The notes: generated from the letters alone by a model not told the origin. Counted from the first letter of the stretch, positions 50,701 to 60,637 are shown. The stretch is DNA of 64,000 nt from Gallionella sp. (GCA_028687335.1 JAQUAI010000008.1:48492-112491); one strand, 5' to 3'. Numbers and translations: made by a program.

Positions 50701-52700
50701 GCTGGTGTTGCTGGCTTTTCATCGCGCAACCAGCGATTCATCGCACGCTCGACCGCCCAAGCCACTTCGCCCAAATCGGTCAGGCCAACCATGCGCCCGC
50801 TACCCTTAAGCGTGTGGAAACCGCGTCGCATCGTGGTAAGCGGCTCGCTGCTATCGGGATGTAATTCGCTCAACTCCAGATTCGTGCGCATGATGCTAAG
50901 AACTTCTTGCGCTTCTTCAAGGAAAACTTCGAGCAACTCTTGATCTTCGCCAATAGGACGCTGCACCTCACTAACTTTTTCCGCTTCTACTACCGTCGTG
51001 GTAACCGCAGGTGTTTTCAGCTTTTCCAGTGCGCCCAAGCTGGTTTGTAACGGCTCAATCTGGTGCGCCTGGCCGTGACTAATCTGTTGTAGATAGCTTT
51101 CCAGCGCGCTTACCGCGCCCGCGATGGCATAGCATTGTTGCGGTTGCGGAATCGCTTCGCTTTGTACAAAAGGCTGCACACGCTCGCTCAACTGCACCAA
51201 AACCTGCGATGCCAAGTCCAGCGAGAGAATGCGCAAGCCGCCGTTGATCTGGTCGAGCAAGTGCATCAAACCGGCAAGCTCATCGCGCTTGGAAGCATCA
51301 TTGAAAAAGGCATTCAGCCCCTGCTCGACATGCTGCAAATTTGCCAGCATTTCTTTGGCCAGCGGTGCCATCATGTCACTCTGTTCCATGCGGCAATGCA
51401 GCTCGATCAGCTCATTCAACTGCTGCGGATCTTCCGGCTGGTTGCGTACTGCCGCCAGCATGCGCTCGGTCAAAATGCGTGCCTGCTCCTGAAAGCCACT
51501 ACCCAGATTACTGTAGTGCGTGATGCCGCTGTCGAGCAACAGCAGCGCCATCGCCATATCCACTGACAGTAAGCTTGCGTGCTCGCTACGTGACGCGTAT
51601 TGCGACAAGGATTGAATTTGTTTGGTCAGATATTGCAGCGTGTTGCGATCCAGCTTTTCACTTTGCTGCGCAACCCTTTCGCTGTATTCGATAAAGCGCG
51701 TACAGGCAGCATCATCACCCTGTGTGCAGTGTTCCCAGCTTTCTCCCGCCACACGCAGATGATCGCGCATCACGTTGAGTAACTGAGTCACTTCGCCTGG
51801 CGGCAACGCCGAAATTTCCGGCAAATAAAAATCCAGCGCATAAGTTTGTTTGATCGCCTCGACACGATCACTCACGCTGTGGCTGCGCGCGATGAGATAG
51901 AGCATTTCGATCAGCACAGCCTGCTCGGCAGCAATATCTTTTTCAGGTGCGCTCAACGCGCGCATCTGTTGGTCAATACGACCCAGCAATTTGCGTGGGC
52001 TCAGCTCCGGCGGCAATCCGTCGCACTGCAAACAATCCAGCAAACCCTGCGCCACCCACCAAAAAGCACGAGCTTCGTTTTGCGGCGCACTTTCCAGCAC
52101 GCCTTGTAGTGCCTGCGACATCAGATTGATCGCTGCATTCACATCTTCCTGCCGCAACCAACACATCAACCCCCGCTGATACTGGCGGCGCAAAGCCTTG
52201 ACAGGAATCAATGCATCTTCCGCTGGCGCACCTTGCATCAGCGTATCCGGCAGAGTCACCGCCAGACTTGGGAAAAACAAATCCTGCTCAAAGGCACTTT
52301 CCTGTCCGCGCAGTTGTTGCAGCTCCTGATATTGCGGAAAAAGACGCAAGGCAGCGTTATCCGCACCGTTAGCCAAGCCGTCGAGATAGTGGGTAATACC
52401 AAACAAGGCGCGACGATAGACATCACGATGTAAACCGGACACGGATTGCGGATGCGCCACCGCTTCCGACAAAGCCTTGTGCAACTCTCGCGCCACCACG
52501 GCAACCCCCTCCTGCTGTGCCATTTGCAGGACACCAGCCATGCGATGTAACCCGTCCAGAGTTGCCGCCAGATGAGCTACTTGTGTTTTAGGCGCAGTAA
52601 GAAATTGCTCTAGTCCGGCACTAATTTCGGCCAGAGAGGCATCCAGTCCCGGCTTGATTACCGAGAACATAGTGAGGTCGTATTGGACACGACGTGACAT
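47736..52700 (-). CDS. chpA: ChpA/PilL-type hybrid chemotaxis histidine kinase
   Basis: A 1654-residue CheA-like kinase of the type IV pilus pathway. It has at least three histidine phosphotransfer domains, with active His in FHTLKGSGRMVGL (about 629), AAHTLAGVNRTMGF (about 780) and LLHTLKGSARMAGA (about 959). A degenerate N-terminal helical region precedes them. Then come the dimer and HATPase domains (HLLRNAIAHGLEDEQSRRGG, about 1225), a CheW-like domain and a C-terminal receiver domain with LLDIEMPRMDG (about 1582). It would phosphorylate PilG and PilH to steer pilus extension and retraction. It ends the leftward pilGHIJ-chpA operon, 17 bases after pilJ. Confidence 0.93.
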   Translation of the reverse strand: MSRRVQYDLTMFSVIKPGLDASLAEISAGLEQFLTAPKTQVAHLAATLDGLHRMAGVLQMAQQEGVAVVARELHKALSEAVAHPQSVSGLHRDVYRRALFGITHYLDGLANGADNAALRLFPQYQELQQLRGQESAFEQDLFFPSLAVTLPDTLMQGAPAEDALIPVKALRRQYQRGLMCWLRQEDVNAAINLMSQALQGVLESAPQNEARAFWWVAQGLLDCLQCDGLPPELSPRKLLGRIDQQMRALSAPEKDIAAEQAVLIEMLYLIARSHSVSDRVEAIKQTYALDFYLPEISALPPGEVTQLLNVMRDHLRVAGESWEHCTQGDDAACTRFIEYSERVAQQSEKLDRNTLQYLTKQIQSLSQYASRSEHASLLSVDMAMALLLLDSGITHYSNLGSGFQEQARILTERMLAAVRNQPEDPQQLNELIELHCRMEQSDMMAPLAKEMLANLQHVEQGLNAFFNDASKRDELAGLMHLLDQINGGLRILSLDLASQVLVQLSERVQPFVQSEAIPQPQQCYAIAGAVSALESYLQQISHGQAHQIEPLQTSLGALEKLKTPAVTTTVVEAEKVSEVQRPIGEDQELLEVFLEEAQEVLSIMRTNLELSELHPDSSEPLTTMRRGFHTLKGSGRMVGLTDLGEVAWAVERAMNRWLRDEKPATPALLGFIQQAVNEFAVWVDELNNHGGVRIEAEDLVAIAQQFEDGQEPQMAPAPVAPPAPAVEETIDIGEVSLSPVLFRIASAEARQNAEKLRQQYNDFAVALPPQVQYDFMRAAHTLAGVNRTMGFVAIAELAYALEAWLQARMDKVFGLTQAQRDLLEQVVTELELMTQCVCDRQVPQARADLVELLNAGREILLEQEHAVAVPEVVVATVVPDDVPAVVEIEQAPAAEPKAPQPEAKRTAPKQVVRDDVDEQLLPVFLEEADELCPKIGESLRAWREAPEEQAHVELLKRLLHTLKGSARMAGAMRIGESAHEMEDILAHAVVGEADLLEQLEAELDGVNAKLEGLRVGQAVEVEAEEDATSGEQHVEQPKVERRALEVGAERALQANLLRVRSDVVDRLVNEAGEISVARSRIETELRAFKEGLLELTGSVARLRKQLREVEIQAESQMQARISLSKDSAEMFDPLEFDRFTRLQELTRFMNESVHDVQTVQQSLLKNIDETSAAVSAQARINRELQQGLMSVRMVPFASISERLYRIVRQTAKELGKRANLELSGTTVELDRSVLEKMTAPFEHLLRNAIAHGLEDEQSRRGGGKDGIGEIRLSLRQESNEVVFELDDDGAGINLATLRQRAESRGLLQPSDVVSDDQLTQLIFVSGLSTASEVSEVSGRGIGMDVVRSEIAALGGRIDVSSKPGQGTHFTIHLPLTLAVTQALMVRVGEALYALPSTMIEQVRQAKTAELAQMYESRVVEWQDKRYPFHYLPHLLGDTEHAPETAARNSVLLLRSGEQRIALHVDELQGNHEAVVKNVGPQLARLPGIAGATVRGDGRVVLILNPVQLPQRISSGVRKQAVAEAKEVLRVQPLVMVVDDSLTVRKITSRLLLRSGYQVVTAKDGVDALEQLGEVTPALMLLDIEMPRMDGFELTKQLRRDAATQHLPIIMITSRTAEKHRNYAMELGANEYLGKPFQEDELLAHIARLINQPLV

Positions 52701-52717
52701 GAGTCAGGAGCCGTACG

Positions 52718-54736
52718 TTAAAGTTTAAAGCCCGCCACCGAACCCTTCAGGTCGGAAGCCAGCCCGGTCAACTGTGTTACCGAGTTCGCCGTTGCGCGAG
52801 TACCCAGCGTGGTTTGTTCGGTGATATGTAAAATGTCATCCATCACTGTCGCCACTTCGTTGGCCATGTCGGTTTGCACTTGGGTCGATACCGAAATACT
52901 GCTAATCAGTGCCGCCAATTCGTTCGATACCTGCTCAATTTCACGCAGCGACTCACCCGCCACTTCGGAAAGTTTCGCCCCTTCAACCACACCCAAGGTG
53001 CTCTTCTCCATCGCCACCACGGCATCTTGTGTATCGCTCTGAATCGTCTTAACCAGCGCACCAATCTGTTTGGTCGCCTCAGCCGAACGTTCCGCCAAAC
53101 GTTGCACCTCTTCCGCAACCACCGAGAAGCCTCGCCCCGCCTCGCCGGCAGATGCCGCTTGAATCGCCGCGTTCAACGCCAACACGTTGGTTTGCTCGGT
53201 AATGTCCGAAATCAAATCCACGATCTCACCGATCTCCTGCGAACTTTCGCCCAGCCGCTTGATGCGCTTGGATGTTTCCTGAATCTGTTCGCGAATGCCA
53301 TCCATACCTGAAATCGTGTTGCGCACGGCCTGCGCACCTTGCTCGGTCACCGTCAAGGTACGCCGCGCCACATCCGCAGACTGTGCCGCGCTGGTATCCA
53401 CCTCTTTGATCGACTGCGTCATCAACTGTACCGCTTCACCCGCACTTTGAATTTCTTGCGATTGTTTCTGTGCCGCATCCAGCAGACCACGCGAGGCCGT
53501 ATCCGCCGTCTGTGTCGCAGTCGCCATTTGATCTGCCGCATTCGTAATACGCGACACCAGTTTCCGCAACTCTTCCGTGGTGTAGTTCACCGAGTCCGCA
53601 ATCGCGCCGGTAATGTCTTCGGTCACCGTCGCTTTAATGGTCAAGTCACCTTCCGCGAGGTCGGACAACTCATTCATCAAACGCAAAATCGCGTTCTGAT
53701 TTTGGCGGTTAGCTTGCTCCGCCTGTTTGGCTCGACGCTGAGTATCTCCGAGGTATTCTTTCGAAATCAGCAACAGAAACAGCAAAGTCAGTCCACCCGC
53801 TATCAGGGCAACCACACCGGACAAGCGCGCAGTGATCGTTGACTGATAGGTTGAAACCAACACTTGTGATTTATGCAGCAAAGTATCCGAGTCAGCCAGA
53901 ATGGCACGCGCGGCTCCTTTGGCTTCCACCAGGTTACGCGCTTGCGAAACCAGAATCTCGATACTGTTGCGGTACGGCTGGAACAGTTCCAAGGCTTTCT
54001 GCACGTTGGCATCAGCTTGCGGCAATAGCAGGAAGCTGTCTTCCACCTCGATGGTATCCACACCTAATTGCGCCAACTGCTCCAATGACACATCACTCGC
54101 CAACATCTTGGCCGCATCCTTACCGCTTCGCTCCAATGCCAGTGCCAGACGCGCAGCAGCCAGTTTTTGTTCGCCTCCGTAGCCCTCAACCATTTGCTGT
54201 AACAGCGGACGCAAATCATCACTCACACTATCGATAACGTTGATCGATGAAGCCAACGTAACCAAACCGGGACGCCCCTCTTCCACCACCTGCACATCGG
54301 CCAAGGCTTTGTTGGCGCTGCTCATCACCAAATCCAAAGCAGCGCGTGCCGATCCTGTCGTCGGCGGCAAGCTGCCATCTCCTTTATCCAACAAGATAAT
54401 GGTTTTCGCCAACTCTTCTTTACTGTGGATCAGCGTATCGAACACGTCCGAATTACCCGACAAACTCGACTGCACGTCTTTCGCCAAACGTTGCGACAGC
54501 ATCAGCAACTTGGACGACTCAGCCACATAACGCGTGCTGTACCCCGCTTCGCGGTTGTTGACGTAGGCCGCCCCCGCCGCGATCACCAAACTCAGACCGG
54601 CTGCCGTTCCCAGAATCGTTAACTGGCGATCAAACGGCAAATTCCCAATCAGGGGCAGACGTTTATCTGCAATTTTGTTGGTGTCATTCTTCGCTGTCTT
54701 GCGCAGCGATTTTAGTGAGGGTAATTTAAAAGCCAT
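52718..54736 (-). CDS. pilJ: PilJ methyl-accepting chemotaxis receptor
   Basis: A 672-residue inner membrane receptor. A cytoplasmic lead precedes the first membrane helix ([20 protein letters not shown]). A periplasmic sensor part of about 260 residues resembles paired PilJ helical bundles, a second membrane helix ([17 protein letters not shown]) follows, then a HAMP-like stretch and the signalling domain with the hairpin tip [20 protein letters not shown]. It would sense surface or ligand cues and drive ChpA through PilI. Confidence 0.93.
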   Translation of the reverse strand: MAFKLPSLKSLRKTAKNDTNKIADKRLPLIGNLPFDRQLTILGTAAGLSLVIAAGAAYVNNREAGYSTRYVAESSKLLMLSQRLAKDVQSSLSGNSDVFDTLIHSKEELAKTIILLDKGDGSLPPTTGSARAALDLVMSSANKALADVQVVEEGRPGLVTLASSINVIDSVSDDLRPLLQQMVEGYGGEQKLAAARLALALERSGKDAAKMLASDVSLEQLAQLGVDTIEVEDSFLLLPQADANVQKALELFQPYRNSIEILVSQARNLVEAKGAARAILADSDTLLHKSQVLVSTYQSTITARLSGVVALIAGGLTLLFLLLISKEYLGDTQRRAKQAEQANRQNQNAILRLMNELSDLAEGDLTIKATVTEDITGAIADSVNYTTEELRKLVSRITNAADQMATATQTADTASRGLLDAAQKQSQEIQSAGEAVQLMTQSIKEVDTSAAQSADVARRTLTVTEQGAQAVRNTISGMDGIREQIQETSKRIKRLGESSQEIGEIVDLISDITEQTNVLALNAAIQAASAGEAGRGFSVVAEEVQRLAERSAEATKQIGALVKTIQSDTQDAVVAMEKSTLGVVEGAKLSEVAGESLREIEQVSNELAALISSISVSTQVQTDMANEVATVMDDILHITEQTTLGTRATANSVTQLTGLASDLKGSVAGFKL

Positions 54737-54764
54737 TGTGTTCTCCCGCCCCGCAACGGAGCCG

Positions 54765-55262
54765 CTAGATACCTACTTGCAAAAAATCCGCTTGCGACAG
54801 CAAGGCCGGAACATCCAGCTTGCGCCACTCGGCATTGTTTTCATCATCGTGATATTCGATTTGCCCGCCTACTTCGAGCTGCCGCCATGCACGCGCATCG
54901 CGCAGCCCCAACACCCGATCAACCAGCAATGCAGCATTAAAGCCGTGCCTATCCGCCACCAGTAAAATACGATTCTCTACCGCTCCCGAGGCGCGCTGTC
55001 CGCCAAAATAAGCGGCCATATCAGCCACGCTGTACAAATTTCCGCGCACATTCACCACACCCCGAAACCAAGACTTAGTCAACGGCACACTGGTCAACGC
55101 GGGAAGCGGCAGCACCTCACCGATGTCGGTCATGTCTACCAACCAGTTATTTCCCGCGATTTGTACCCCTAGCGTGGAAATACGCGAAGCGGCCAAATCT
55201 TTGTCTTGTAGACGATCGATTACGCGTTGTTGAAACTCGCGCAGATTGAGGCGTTTTGACAT
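54765..55262 (-). CDS. pilI: PilI, CheW-like coupling protein
   Basis: A 165-residue CheW-domain protein: [20 protein letters not shown] and [20 protein letters not shown] are the conserved coupling-protein blocks. It connects PilJ to ChpA. The gene is nine bases after pilH and 28 before pilJ. The family's usual order pilG-H-I-J is kept; no pilK methyltransferase follows pilJ. Confidence 0.92.
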   Translation of the reverse strand: MSKRLNLREFQQRVIDRLQDKDLAASRISTLGVQIAGNNWLVDMTDIGEVLPLPALTSVPLTKSWFRGVVNVRGNLYSVADMAAYFGGQRASGAVENRILLVADRHGFNAALLVDRVLGLRDARAWRQLEVGGQIEYHDDENNAEWRKLDVPALLSQADFLQVGI

Positions 55263-55271
55263 GGGGGGAAA

Positions 55272-55637
55272 TTAACCGAGTGCGGCGATCTTGGTCATCA
55301 ACTCAGCCGCATCGACAGGCTTGACCACATAATCCTTCGCGCCTTGGCGCATACCCCAAATTTTGTCGGTCTCTTGTCCCTTGGTCGTGCAAATAATGAC
55401 TGGAATGTGCTGGGTATCGGGGTCTTTGGTAATCGCACGGGTCGCCTGAAATCCATTTAGCCCGGGCATCACCACATCCATTAATACGAGGTCAGGTTTC
55501 ACCAACTTGGACTGCGCAACACCGGATTCACCATCTTCGGCAAAGCTAACTTCAAACCCCTGCTTGGTCAGTATTTCACCCAAAACATGACGCTCCGTGG
55601 CGGAATCGTCCACCACCAGCACTTTCTTAATAGCCAT
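55272..55637 (-). CDS. pilH: PilH, type IV pilus response regulator
   Basis: A 121-residue single receiver domain. The acidic pair is in VLVVDDSATERHVL, the phospho-Asp in LVLMDVVMPGLNGFQATRAI, and the conserved Lys in DYVVKPVDAAEL. As in pseudomonads it would act with the retraction side of the pilus motor or as a phosphate sink. It overlaps the end of pilG by 11 bases. Confidence 0.93.
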   Translation of the reverse strand: MAIKKVLVVDDSATERHVLGEILTKQGFEVSFAEDGESGVAQSKLVKPDLVLMDVVMPGLNGFQATRAITKDPDTQHIPVIICTTKGQETDKIWGMRQGAKDYVVKPVDAAELMTKIAALG

Positions 55638-56037
55638 AGTATTCCTCGACAGATTTTGTATGGTTGATGACAGCCTCGATCAGGCTTTTTTTATTGAATG
55701 GCTTAATCAGGTATTGGTCGGAACCGACCAACTTGCCGCGCGCACGGTCAAACAGCGTGTCTTTGCTAGTTAGCATAACCACCGGAATACCGCGAAATTG
55801 GGCATTGTTTTTAATCAACGCACAGGTTTGATACCCGTCCAGGCGCGGCATCATGACATCGACAAAAATCATATCTGGCTTGTGGTCGACCACCTTCGAT
55901 AGGCCGTCAAAACCATCTTCCGCCAGTACCACCTTGCACCCCGCCTGCGACAAAAATATCTCGCCGCTGCGACGTATGGTGTTGCTGTCGTCGATGAGTA
56001 CAACTTTGATTCCTTCGAGTGGTAAGTTCTCACTCAT
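55627..56037 (-). CDS. pilG: PilG, type IV pilus response regulator
   Basis: A 136-residue single receiver domain: VVLIDDSNTIRRSGEIFLSQ, phospho-Asp in MIFVDVMMPRLDGYQT, and Lys in DQYLIKPFNKKSL. PilG promotes pilus extension and cAMP signalling in Pseudomonas. The ATG at 56037 follows AGGGGGA at good spacing; an in-frame start six bases upstream is less likely. First gene of the Chp operon. Confidence 0.92.
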   Translation of the reverse strand: MSENLPLEGIKVVLIDDSNTIRRSGEIFLSQAGCKVVLAEDGFDGLSKVVDHKPDMIFVDVMMPRLDGYQTCALIKNNAQFRGIPVVMLTSKDTLFDRARGKLVGSDQYLIKPFNKKSLIEAVINHTKSVEEYYGY

Positions 56038-56394
56038 AACCATCCCCCTGATGAACCTATGTTTTCGTTTTTATTTACGCGAAAGCGGACGCAATACTAA
56101 TGTATCCCGCATAGCTGCGGACAATAATTTTACGTTTTGCTTTCGGATACTAAAAGCCGTTGCCCCCATAAACGGGGAAGCCAGCAAATCAACCACGGTA
56201 CGCTTTGGGCGCTAGCGACCTACACTAACAGACCGTACTACCACCCAAGATGCACTGCACTACTCCTCCGCTCGCACAAATGTGCGGACGGAGGAGTAAA
56301 ACTCATCAAACAATAATGAAATCCTCGGCACGGCAAGATAAACGAAGAAAACCAGTGCAGCCTAGCGGCCACGCCTACCCGCTGGTGAACTAGG
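56038..56394. other. Leader region upstream of pilG
   Basis: No gene is seen in about 350 bases. It holds the pilG promoter and the CZB gene's terminator-like hairpin at 56262. CCCC/GGGG near 56163-56180 forms a small hairpin in the pilG leader. I compared it with c-di-GMP riboswitch motifs and found no match. Confidence 0.35.
56262..56297 (-). terminator. Hairpin after the CZB-protein gene
   Basis: ACTCCTCCG pairs with CGGAGGAGT, and CGCAC with GTGCG inside the same stem, around a loop of three A and a T. It lies about 100 bases after the CZB gene stop. There is no T run, so termination is possible but not certain. Confidence 0.55.
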
Positions 56395-56856
56395 TTATTT
56401 ATCCTTGGATGCTTCGAGGAACAAATTAGCCAGCAGCTTTTGCACTCGCAAAGAGGCTTGCACAAAAATACCTTCCAGCTTTTGCTTTGCCTCGGTTCCG
56501 CGCCCGCCATACACCGCCAGCAACACTTCACTAGCAATAATATGGAACTGCGCGTGCTCTACTTTGAGCTGTGAGAAAGTCGATGAACCGGCAAACTCAC
56601 CCGCACCATGGCCATTGATCCACTTACCCAAAACGCACTGATTGTCCTGACACACCAAACGTGGATCAATAACCTCCTGGCTGGTGCCGTCGATACAGGC
56701 TTGCAAACGTGACTTCCATTTTTGATGCGCCGCAACCGCCGCTTGAAAATCCAAGCCCGCTACTTCTACAGTCTCACTAGGACTGGCGTGGGGTATTTCC
56801 ACTGCCACTGTTTCATTATCCTTTGCTGCACTTTTAAACCAATCAAATAATCCCAT
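56395..56856 (-). CDS. Stand-alone CZB (chemoreceptor zinc-binding) domain protein
   Basis: A 153-residue soluble protein. An N-terminal amphipathic start (MGLFDWFKSAAKD) precedes a CZB domain: FQAAVAAHQKWKSRLQACID with the first His, then CQDNQCVLGKWINGHG with the Cys of the C-x-LG-x-W motif, and KVEHAQFHIIASEVL with the last His pair. CZB domains bind zinc and usually sit on chemoreceptors or diguanylate cyclases. Placed before the Chp operon, it may feed zinc or oxidant signals to pilus chemotaxis. AGGAG precedes ATG 56856. Confidence 0.83.
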   Translation of the reverse strand: MGLFDWFKSAAKDNETVAVEIPHASPSETVEVAGLDFQAAVAAHQKWKSRLQACIDGTSQEVIDPRLVCQDNQCVLGKWINGHGAGEFAGSSTFSQLKVEHAQFHIIASEVLLAVYGGRGTEAKQKLEGIFVQASLRVQKLLANLFLEASKDK

Positions 56857-56962
56857 GATGTAGCTCCTGTCAAAACAGTTACATGGCACGCAAGCCCCCT
56901 TGCGGCGCTAGGGTAATACTAACACGTGATTTGTGACTTATTGTTAATAATGACTAGCGTTT

Positions 56963-58423
56963 TTAACGCTGCCAGAAGCGCGGGGTGAACAAAATCAATA
57001 CGGTGAAAATTTCCAGTCGCCCCACCAACATGCCAAAAGTACAAACCCAAGTCTGGAAATCGGTGAGCCCCTGATAATTACTTGCCGGCCCGACCACTCC
57101 CAGACCTGGACCGCAGTTGTTTACCATGGCTAGTACAGCGGTAAAAGCGGAGATGAAATCTAGACCGCTAATGAGTAGCAAAAAGGTCAGTGTGGCAATC
57201 ACCATGAAGTACAGAAAAATGAACCCCAACACCGAAAATACAATGTTGTTGGCAATCACCTGCCCACCTATCTTCATCGGGTTCACCGCTGCCGGATGCA
57301 GTAACTTGACGAACTCTCGCCCCGCCTGCTTGACCAGCACCAGCGTGCGGATCATCTTAATGCCGCCGCCGGTCGAGCCCGCACTTGCCACAGTGGCAGT
57401 CAGCAGCATCATCCACAACGGTGCGAAAATCGGCCACTGCGCATAATCAACACTGGCATAGCCCGAGCTGGTCGCAATGGAAACCAGATTAAAGCTGGCG
57501 TGACGCAGGGCCGTTAAAAATTCCGAGTAAACGCCGTTCCACCACAGGAAAAAAGCAATCCCCACGCAACTGCCCAAGATGACCCATAACGACGTAAATG
57601 CTTCTGGGTCTTGTCGGTAAACCGCAAAGCTTCTCGCTCGCAACGCCAAAAAGTGCGTGGCAAAGTTCAGCACCGCAATCAACATAAATACGATCATGAT
57701 GAATTCGATCAGCGGCGAATTGAAATAGCCGATGCTGGCATCATGAGTTGAGAACCCTCCTAGCCCCATTGCCGAAAAGGCATGACACACTGCGTCCAGC
57801 CAACTCATGCCTGCCCACTTCAACATCAAAATGCAAATCACGGTAATCGCCACATAAACGAGCCACAAATTACGGGCCGTGTCGGCAATACGTGGTGTCA
57901 GTGCAGAATCCTTCATTGGCCCGGGTGTTTCTGCCTTAAATAACTGGCGGCCACCGATACCCAGCAAAGGCAATACGGCGACTGCCAATACGATGATGCC
58001 CAAGCCGCCAATCCAATTCAGCTCATGCCGCCAAACGTTGATGGCAGGCGGCAGATTATCCAGCCCCACCAGCACCGTCCCCCCCGTTGTCGTCATACCG
58101 GACATCGTCTCAAAATATGCATCGGTTAACGACAAGCCGGGAACTGTCAGCAACAGCGGAATCGTGGCAAACAGAGGCATCGCCGTCCACATCGCCACCA
58201 CCAGCAGATAACCATGACGAATCGACAGCTCGCCCTTGTAATGACGCGTCAGCAGCCACATTAGCAACCCGGATGAGGCTGTCCACAACATCGCCAGCAA
58301 AAAGTCCAACAACATGGCACTGTCGTCATAAATCAACGCGGTGACAACAGGAATAACATAAGCCGCGCTGAAAACTACCAGCAACAGCCCAAGCGCGTGA
58401 ATAACCGTCAGCGTGCGTCCCAT
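56963..58423 (-). CDS. trkH: Trk potassium uptake, channel subunit TrkH
   Basis: A 486-residue membrane protein with four pore-forming repeats. The selectivity-type segments include SGMTTTGGTVLVGLDNLPPA, AFSAMGLGGFSTHDASIGYF, VSIATSSGYASVDYAQWP and NNCGPGLGVVGPASNYQGL, which match TrkH pore loops. It imports K+ with TrkA gating. The start follows the trkA stop directly. Confidence 0.94.
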   Translation of the reverse strand: MGRTLTVIHALGLLLVVFSAAYVIPVVTALIYDDSAMLLDFLLAMLWTASSGLLMWLLTRHYKGELSIRHGYLLVVAMWTAMPLFATIPLLLTVPGLSLTDAYFETMSGMTTTGGTVLVGLDNLPPAINVWRHELNWIGGLGIIVLAVAVLPLLGIGGRQLFKAETPGPMKDSALTPRIADTARNLWLVYVAITVICILMLKWAGMSWLDAVCHAFSAMGLGGFSTHDASIGYFNSPLIEFIMIVFMLIAVLNFATHFLALRARSFAVYRQDPEAFTSLWVILGSCVGIAFFLWWNGVYSEFLTALRHASFNLVSIATSSGYASVDYAQWPIFAPLWMMLLTATVASAGSTGGGIKMIRTLVLVKQAGREFVKLLHPAAVNPMKIGGQVIANNIVFSVLGFIFLYFMVIATLTFLLLISGLDFISAFTAVLAMVNNCGPGLGVVGPASNYQGLTDFQTWVCTFGMLVGRLEIFTVLILFTPRFWQR

Positions 58424-59797
58424 TTAAAAGAAACCCAAGTTAACTTGAAACAGCTTCTCGACTTTTTTGACCATCTTTTTGTCGATAACAAACACGATGG
58501 CATGATCTTCCGCCTCAATCACCATATCGTGATGCCCCATGATGACCTCGTCACCGCGCACGACGGCACCGATAGTTGCGCCCTTGGGTAGGTCGATCTC
58601 GTCAATACGCCGCCCCACCACGCGCGAGGACTGCTTGTCGCCGTGCGCTACTAGCTCCAACGCTTCCGCCGCGCCGCGCCGCAAAGAGTGAACCGCCGCC
58701 ACATCACCCTGCCGCACATAAGCCAGCAAAGAACCGATAGTCACTTGGGCGGGCGACAGCGCGATGTCAATTTTGCCACCCTGCACCAGATCGACATAGG
58801 CGCTGCGGTTAATCAGCGCAACCACCTTACGTGCCCCGGCCTGCTTAGCTAGCAACGACGACATGATGTTGTTCTCGTCGTCATTGGTGAGCGCGCAAAA
58901 CACATCAACATCGCCGATATGTTCCTGCTGCATGAGCTTTTCATCCGTGCCGTCACCGTTCAGCACCAGCGTATCGCCCAGTTTTTCTGCCAAGCGTTCG
59001 CAGGCTTTTTTATTGAACTCGATCAGTTTGACCTGATAGTCGCCTTCCAACGCCTTGGCTAAGCGGAAACCAATATTGCCGCCACCGACGATAGCAACAC
59101 GCTTGGTCGGCTTGTCCATGCGACGCATTTCTTTGAGCACACTGCGAATATTTTCCGTGGCAGCGATAAAGAATATCTCATCGCCGTCTTCGACCACCGT
59201 ATGGCCTTCGGGAATAATCGGTTTCCCCTGACGGAAGATTGCCGCCACACGCGTCTGTACTTGCGGCATATGAGTACGCAGAAAATTCAACGGATTGCCC
59301 ACCAACGGGCCGCCCTGAAATGCTCGCACCGCTACCAGCGATGCTTTGCCGTGGGCGAACTCCAGCACTTGCAGTGCCTCGGGAAACTCGATCAGCTTGG
59401 TGATGTATTCGGTGAGAATTTGCTCGGGACAGATAGAAAAATCGACACAGAAATTATCATCGCTAAAAATTTCATCGCGGTTGAGATATTCGGTGGCGCG
59501 AATACGGGCAATGCGCGTTGGGGTGTTGTAAAGGCTGGCCGCCAATTTGCATGCAACTAGATTGACCTCATCGCTTTGCGTCACCGCCAGCAGCATATCG
59601 GCATCAGCGATCCCCGCACGCTCCAGCGTCGATGGGTGTGCAGCATTTCCCGTCACCGTGCGCAAATCAAGACGGTCTTGCAGCAATTGCAACTTGCCCG
59701 CATCGGCATCCACTACGGTGATGTCGTTAGCTTCGCTGACTAAACTTTCTGCCACGGTCGAACCAACCTGCCCGGCACCCAATATCAATATCTTCAC
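58424..59797 (-). CDS. trkA: Trk potassium uptake, NAD-binding regulator TrkA
   Basis: A 457-residue cytoplasmic protein with two RCK-N/RCK-C modules: MKILILGAGQVGSTVAESLV opens the first NAD(H)-binding fold and VAIVGGGNIGFRLAKALEGD the second. It gates TrkH. The gene lies between an inositol-monophosphatase-family gene (nine bases upstream) and trkH (adjacent). Confidence 0.95.
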   Translation of the reverse strand: MKILILGAGQVGSTVAESLVSEANDITVVDADAGKLQLLQDRLDLRTVTGNAAHPSTLERAGIADADMLLAVTQSDEVNLVACKLAASLYNTPTRIARIRATEYLNRDEIFSDDNFCVDFSICPEQILTEYITKLIEFPEALQVLEFAHGKASLVAVRAFQGGPLVGNPLNFLRTHMPQVQTRVAAIFRQGKPIIPEGHTVVEDGDEIFFIAATENIRSVLKEMRRMDKPTKRVAIVGGGNIGFRLAKALEGDYQVKLIEFNKKACERLAEKLGDTLVLNGDGTDEKLMQQEHIGDVDVFCALTNDDENNIMSSLLAKQAGARKVVALINRSAYVDLVQGGKIDIALSPAQVTIGSLLAYVRQGDVAAVHSLRRGAAEALELVAHGDKQSSRVVGRRIDEIDLPKGATIGAVVRGDEVIMGHHDMVIEAEDHAIVFVIDKKMVKKVEKLFQVNLGFF

Positions 59798-59806
59798 GCT
59801 ATCCCC

Positions 59807-60637
59807 TTATGCGCGTATCCAGCGCTTCCATTCGGTAAACAATTTCTCATCGCGGGCGGCCACTACCGAGCGATGCCAAATGTCACCCTGCTCAAACTCA
59901 TCCTGCTCAATCGTACATACGTAGCCGCCAGATTCCCGCAAAACCAACAGTCCGGCGGCATAGTCCCACAGCTTTTGTCCACCGTGTAAATACACGTCAT
60001 ACCGTCCAACGGCGGTATAGCACCAGTCCAACGTGCTCGCGCCAAAATTGCGCTGCGAACTGTACGGCGGATGCGCCGCCAGCCGCTCGAGCAGCTTGGT
60101 ATCAAGACGCTTGAGGTCGACATTCGCCAGCGCTTCGGCCAGACACTTCGCCGTTTCTCGCCCTACTAGCTTATCGCCATTCAAAAAAGCGCCTTTGCCT
60201 TGTTCGGCGGCAAACACTTCATCTTTGACTGGGTCATACACCACGCCAAGCATGGCATTTCCGCCGCGCAACAAGGCAACCGAAACCGCAAAATACGGCA
60301 GACCGCGCACAAAGTTAGAAGTCCCATCAACCGGATCGACACACCAGATACCGTCACTGCCAGACTGCCAGATAGCTTGCTGCTCGGCCTCGGACATTTC
60401 CTCACCCAATACCGGCACATTGACGATGGCCTGCAACTTTTTTACCAGTGCCAGTTGCGCTGCGGTATCGGCTTCGGTACACAGGCTACCGTCGATTTTT
60501 TGACGGTGAGTCACTTTGAGATAGCGTGGCATGATCTCTTCTACCGCCACCAGCTTGACAGCTGCCACCACGGCTTTGAGCGTGGCACTCATGCCACGCG
60601 GTGCATCCCGTGTTGCTTTGCGCTTTTCGATCACCAC
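59807..60637 (-). CDS. Inositol-monophosphatase-family phosphatase
   Basis: A 276-residue Mg2+-dependent phosphatase: VLGEEMSEAE, WCVDPVDGTSNFVRGLPYFA and the C-terminal LWDYAAGLLVLRESGG are the three metal and substrate motifs. Family members hydrolyse inositol phosphates, histidinol phosphate or PAP. The substrate is not clear here. The start is a GTG directly after the stop of the thioredoxin-like gene; an ATG at 60592 is an alternative that would drop 15 residues. Confidence 0.87.
   Translation of the reverse strand: MVIEKRKATRDAPRGMSATLKAVVAAVKLVAVEEIMPRYLKVTHRQKIDGSLCTEADTAAQLALVKKLQAIVNVPVLGEEMSEAEQQAIWQSGSDGIWCVDPVDGTSNFVRGLPYFAVSVALLRGGNAMLGVVYDPVKDEVFAAEQGKGAFLNGDKLVGRETAKCLAEALANVDLKRLDTKLLERLAAHPPYSSQRNFGASTLDWCYTAVGRYDVYLHGGQKLWDYAAGLLVLRESGGYVCTIEQDEFEQGDIWHRSVVAARDEKLFTEWKRWIRA

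Noticed and set aside
56038..56260. c-di-GMP riboswitch in the pilG leader
   Set aside because: Only small hairpins are present; the conserved GEMM core sequences are missing.
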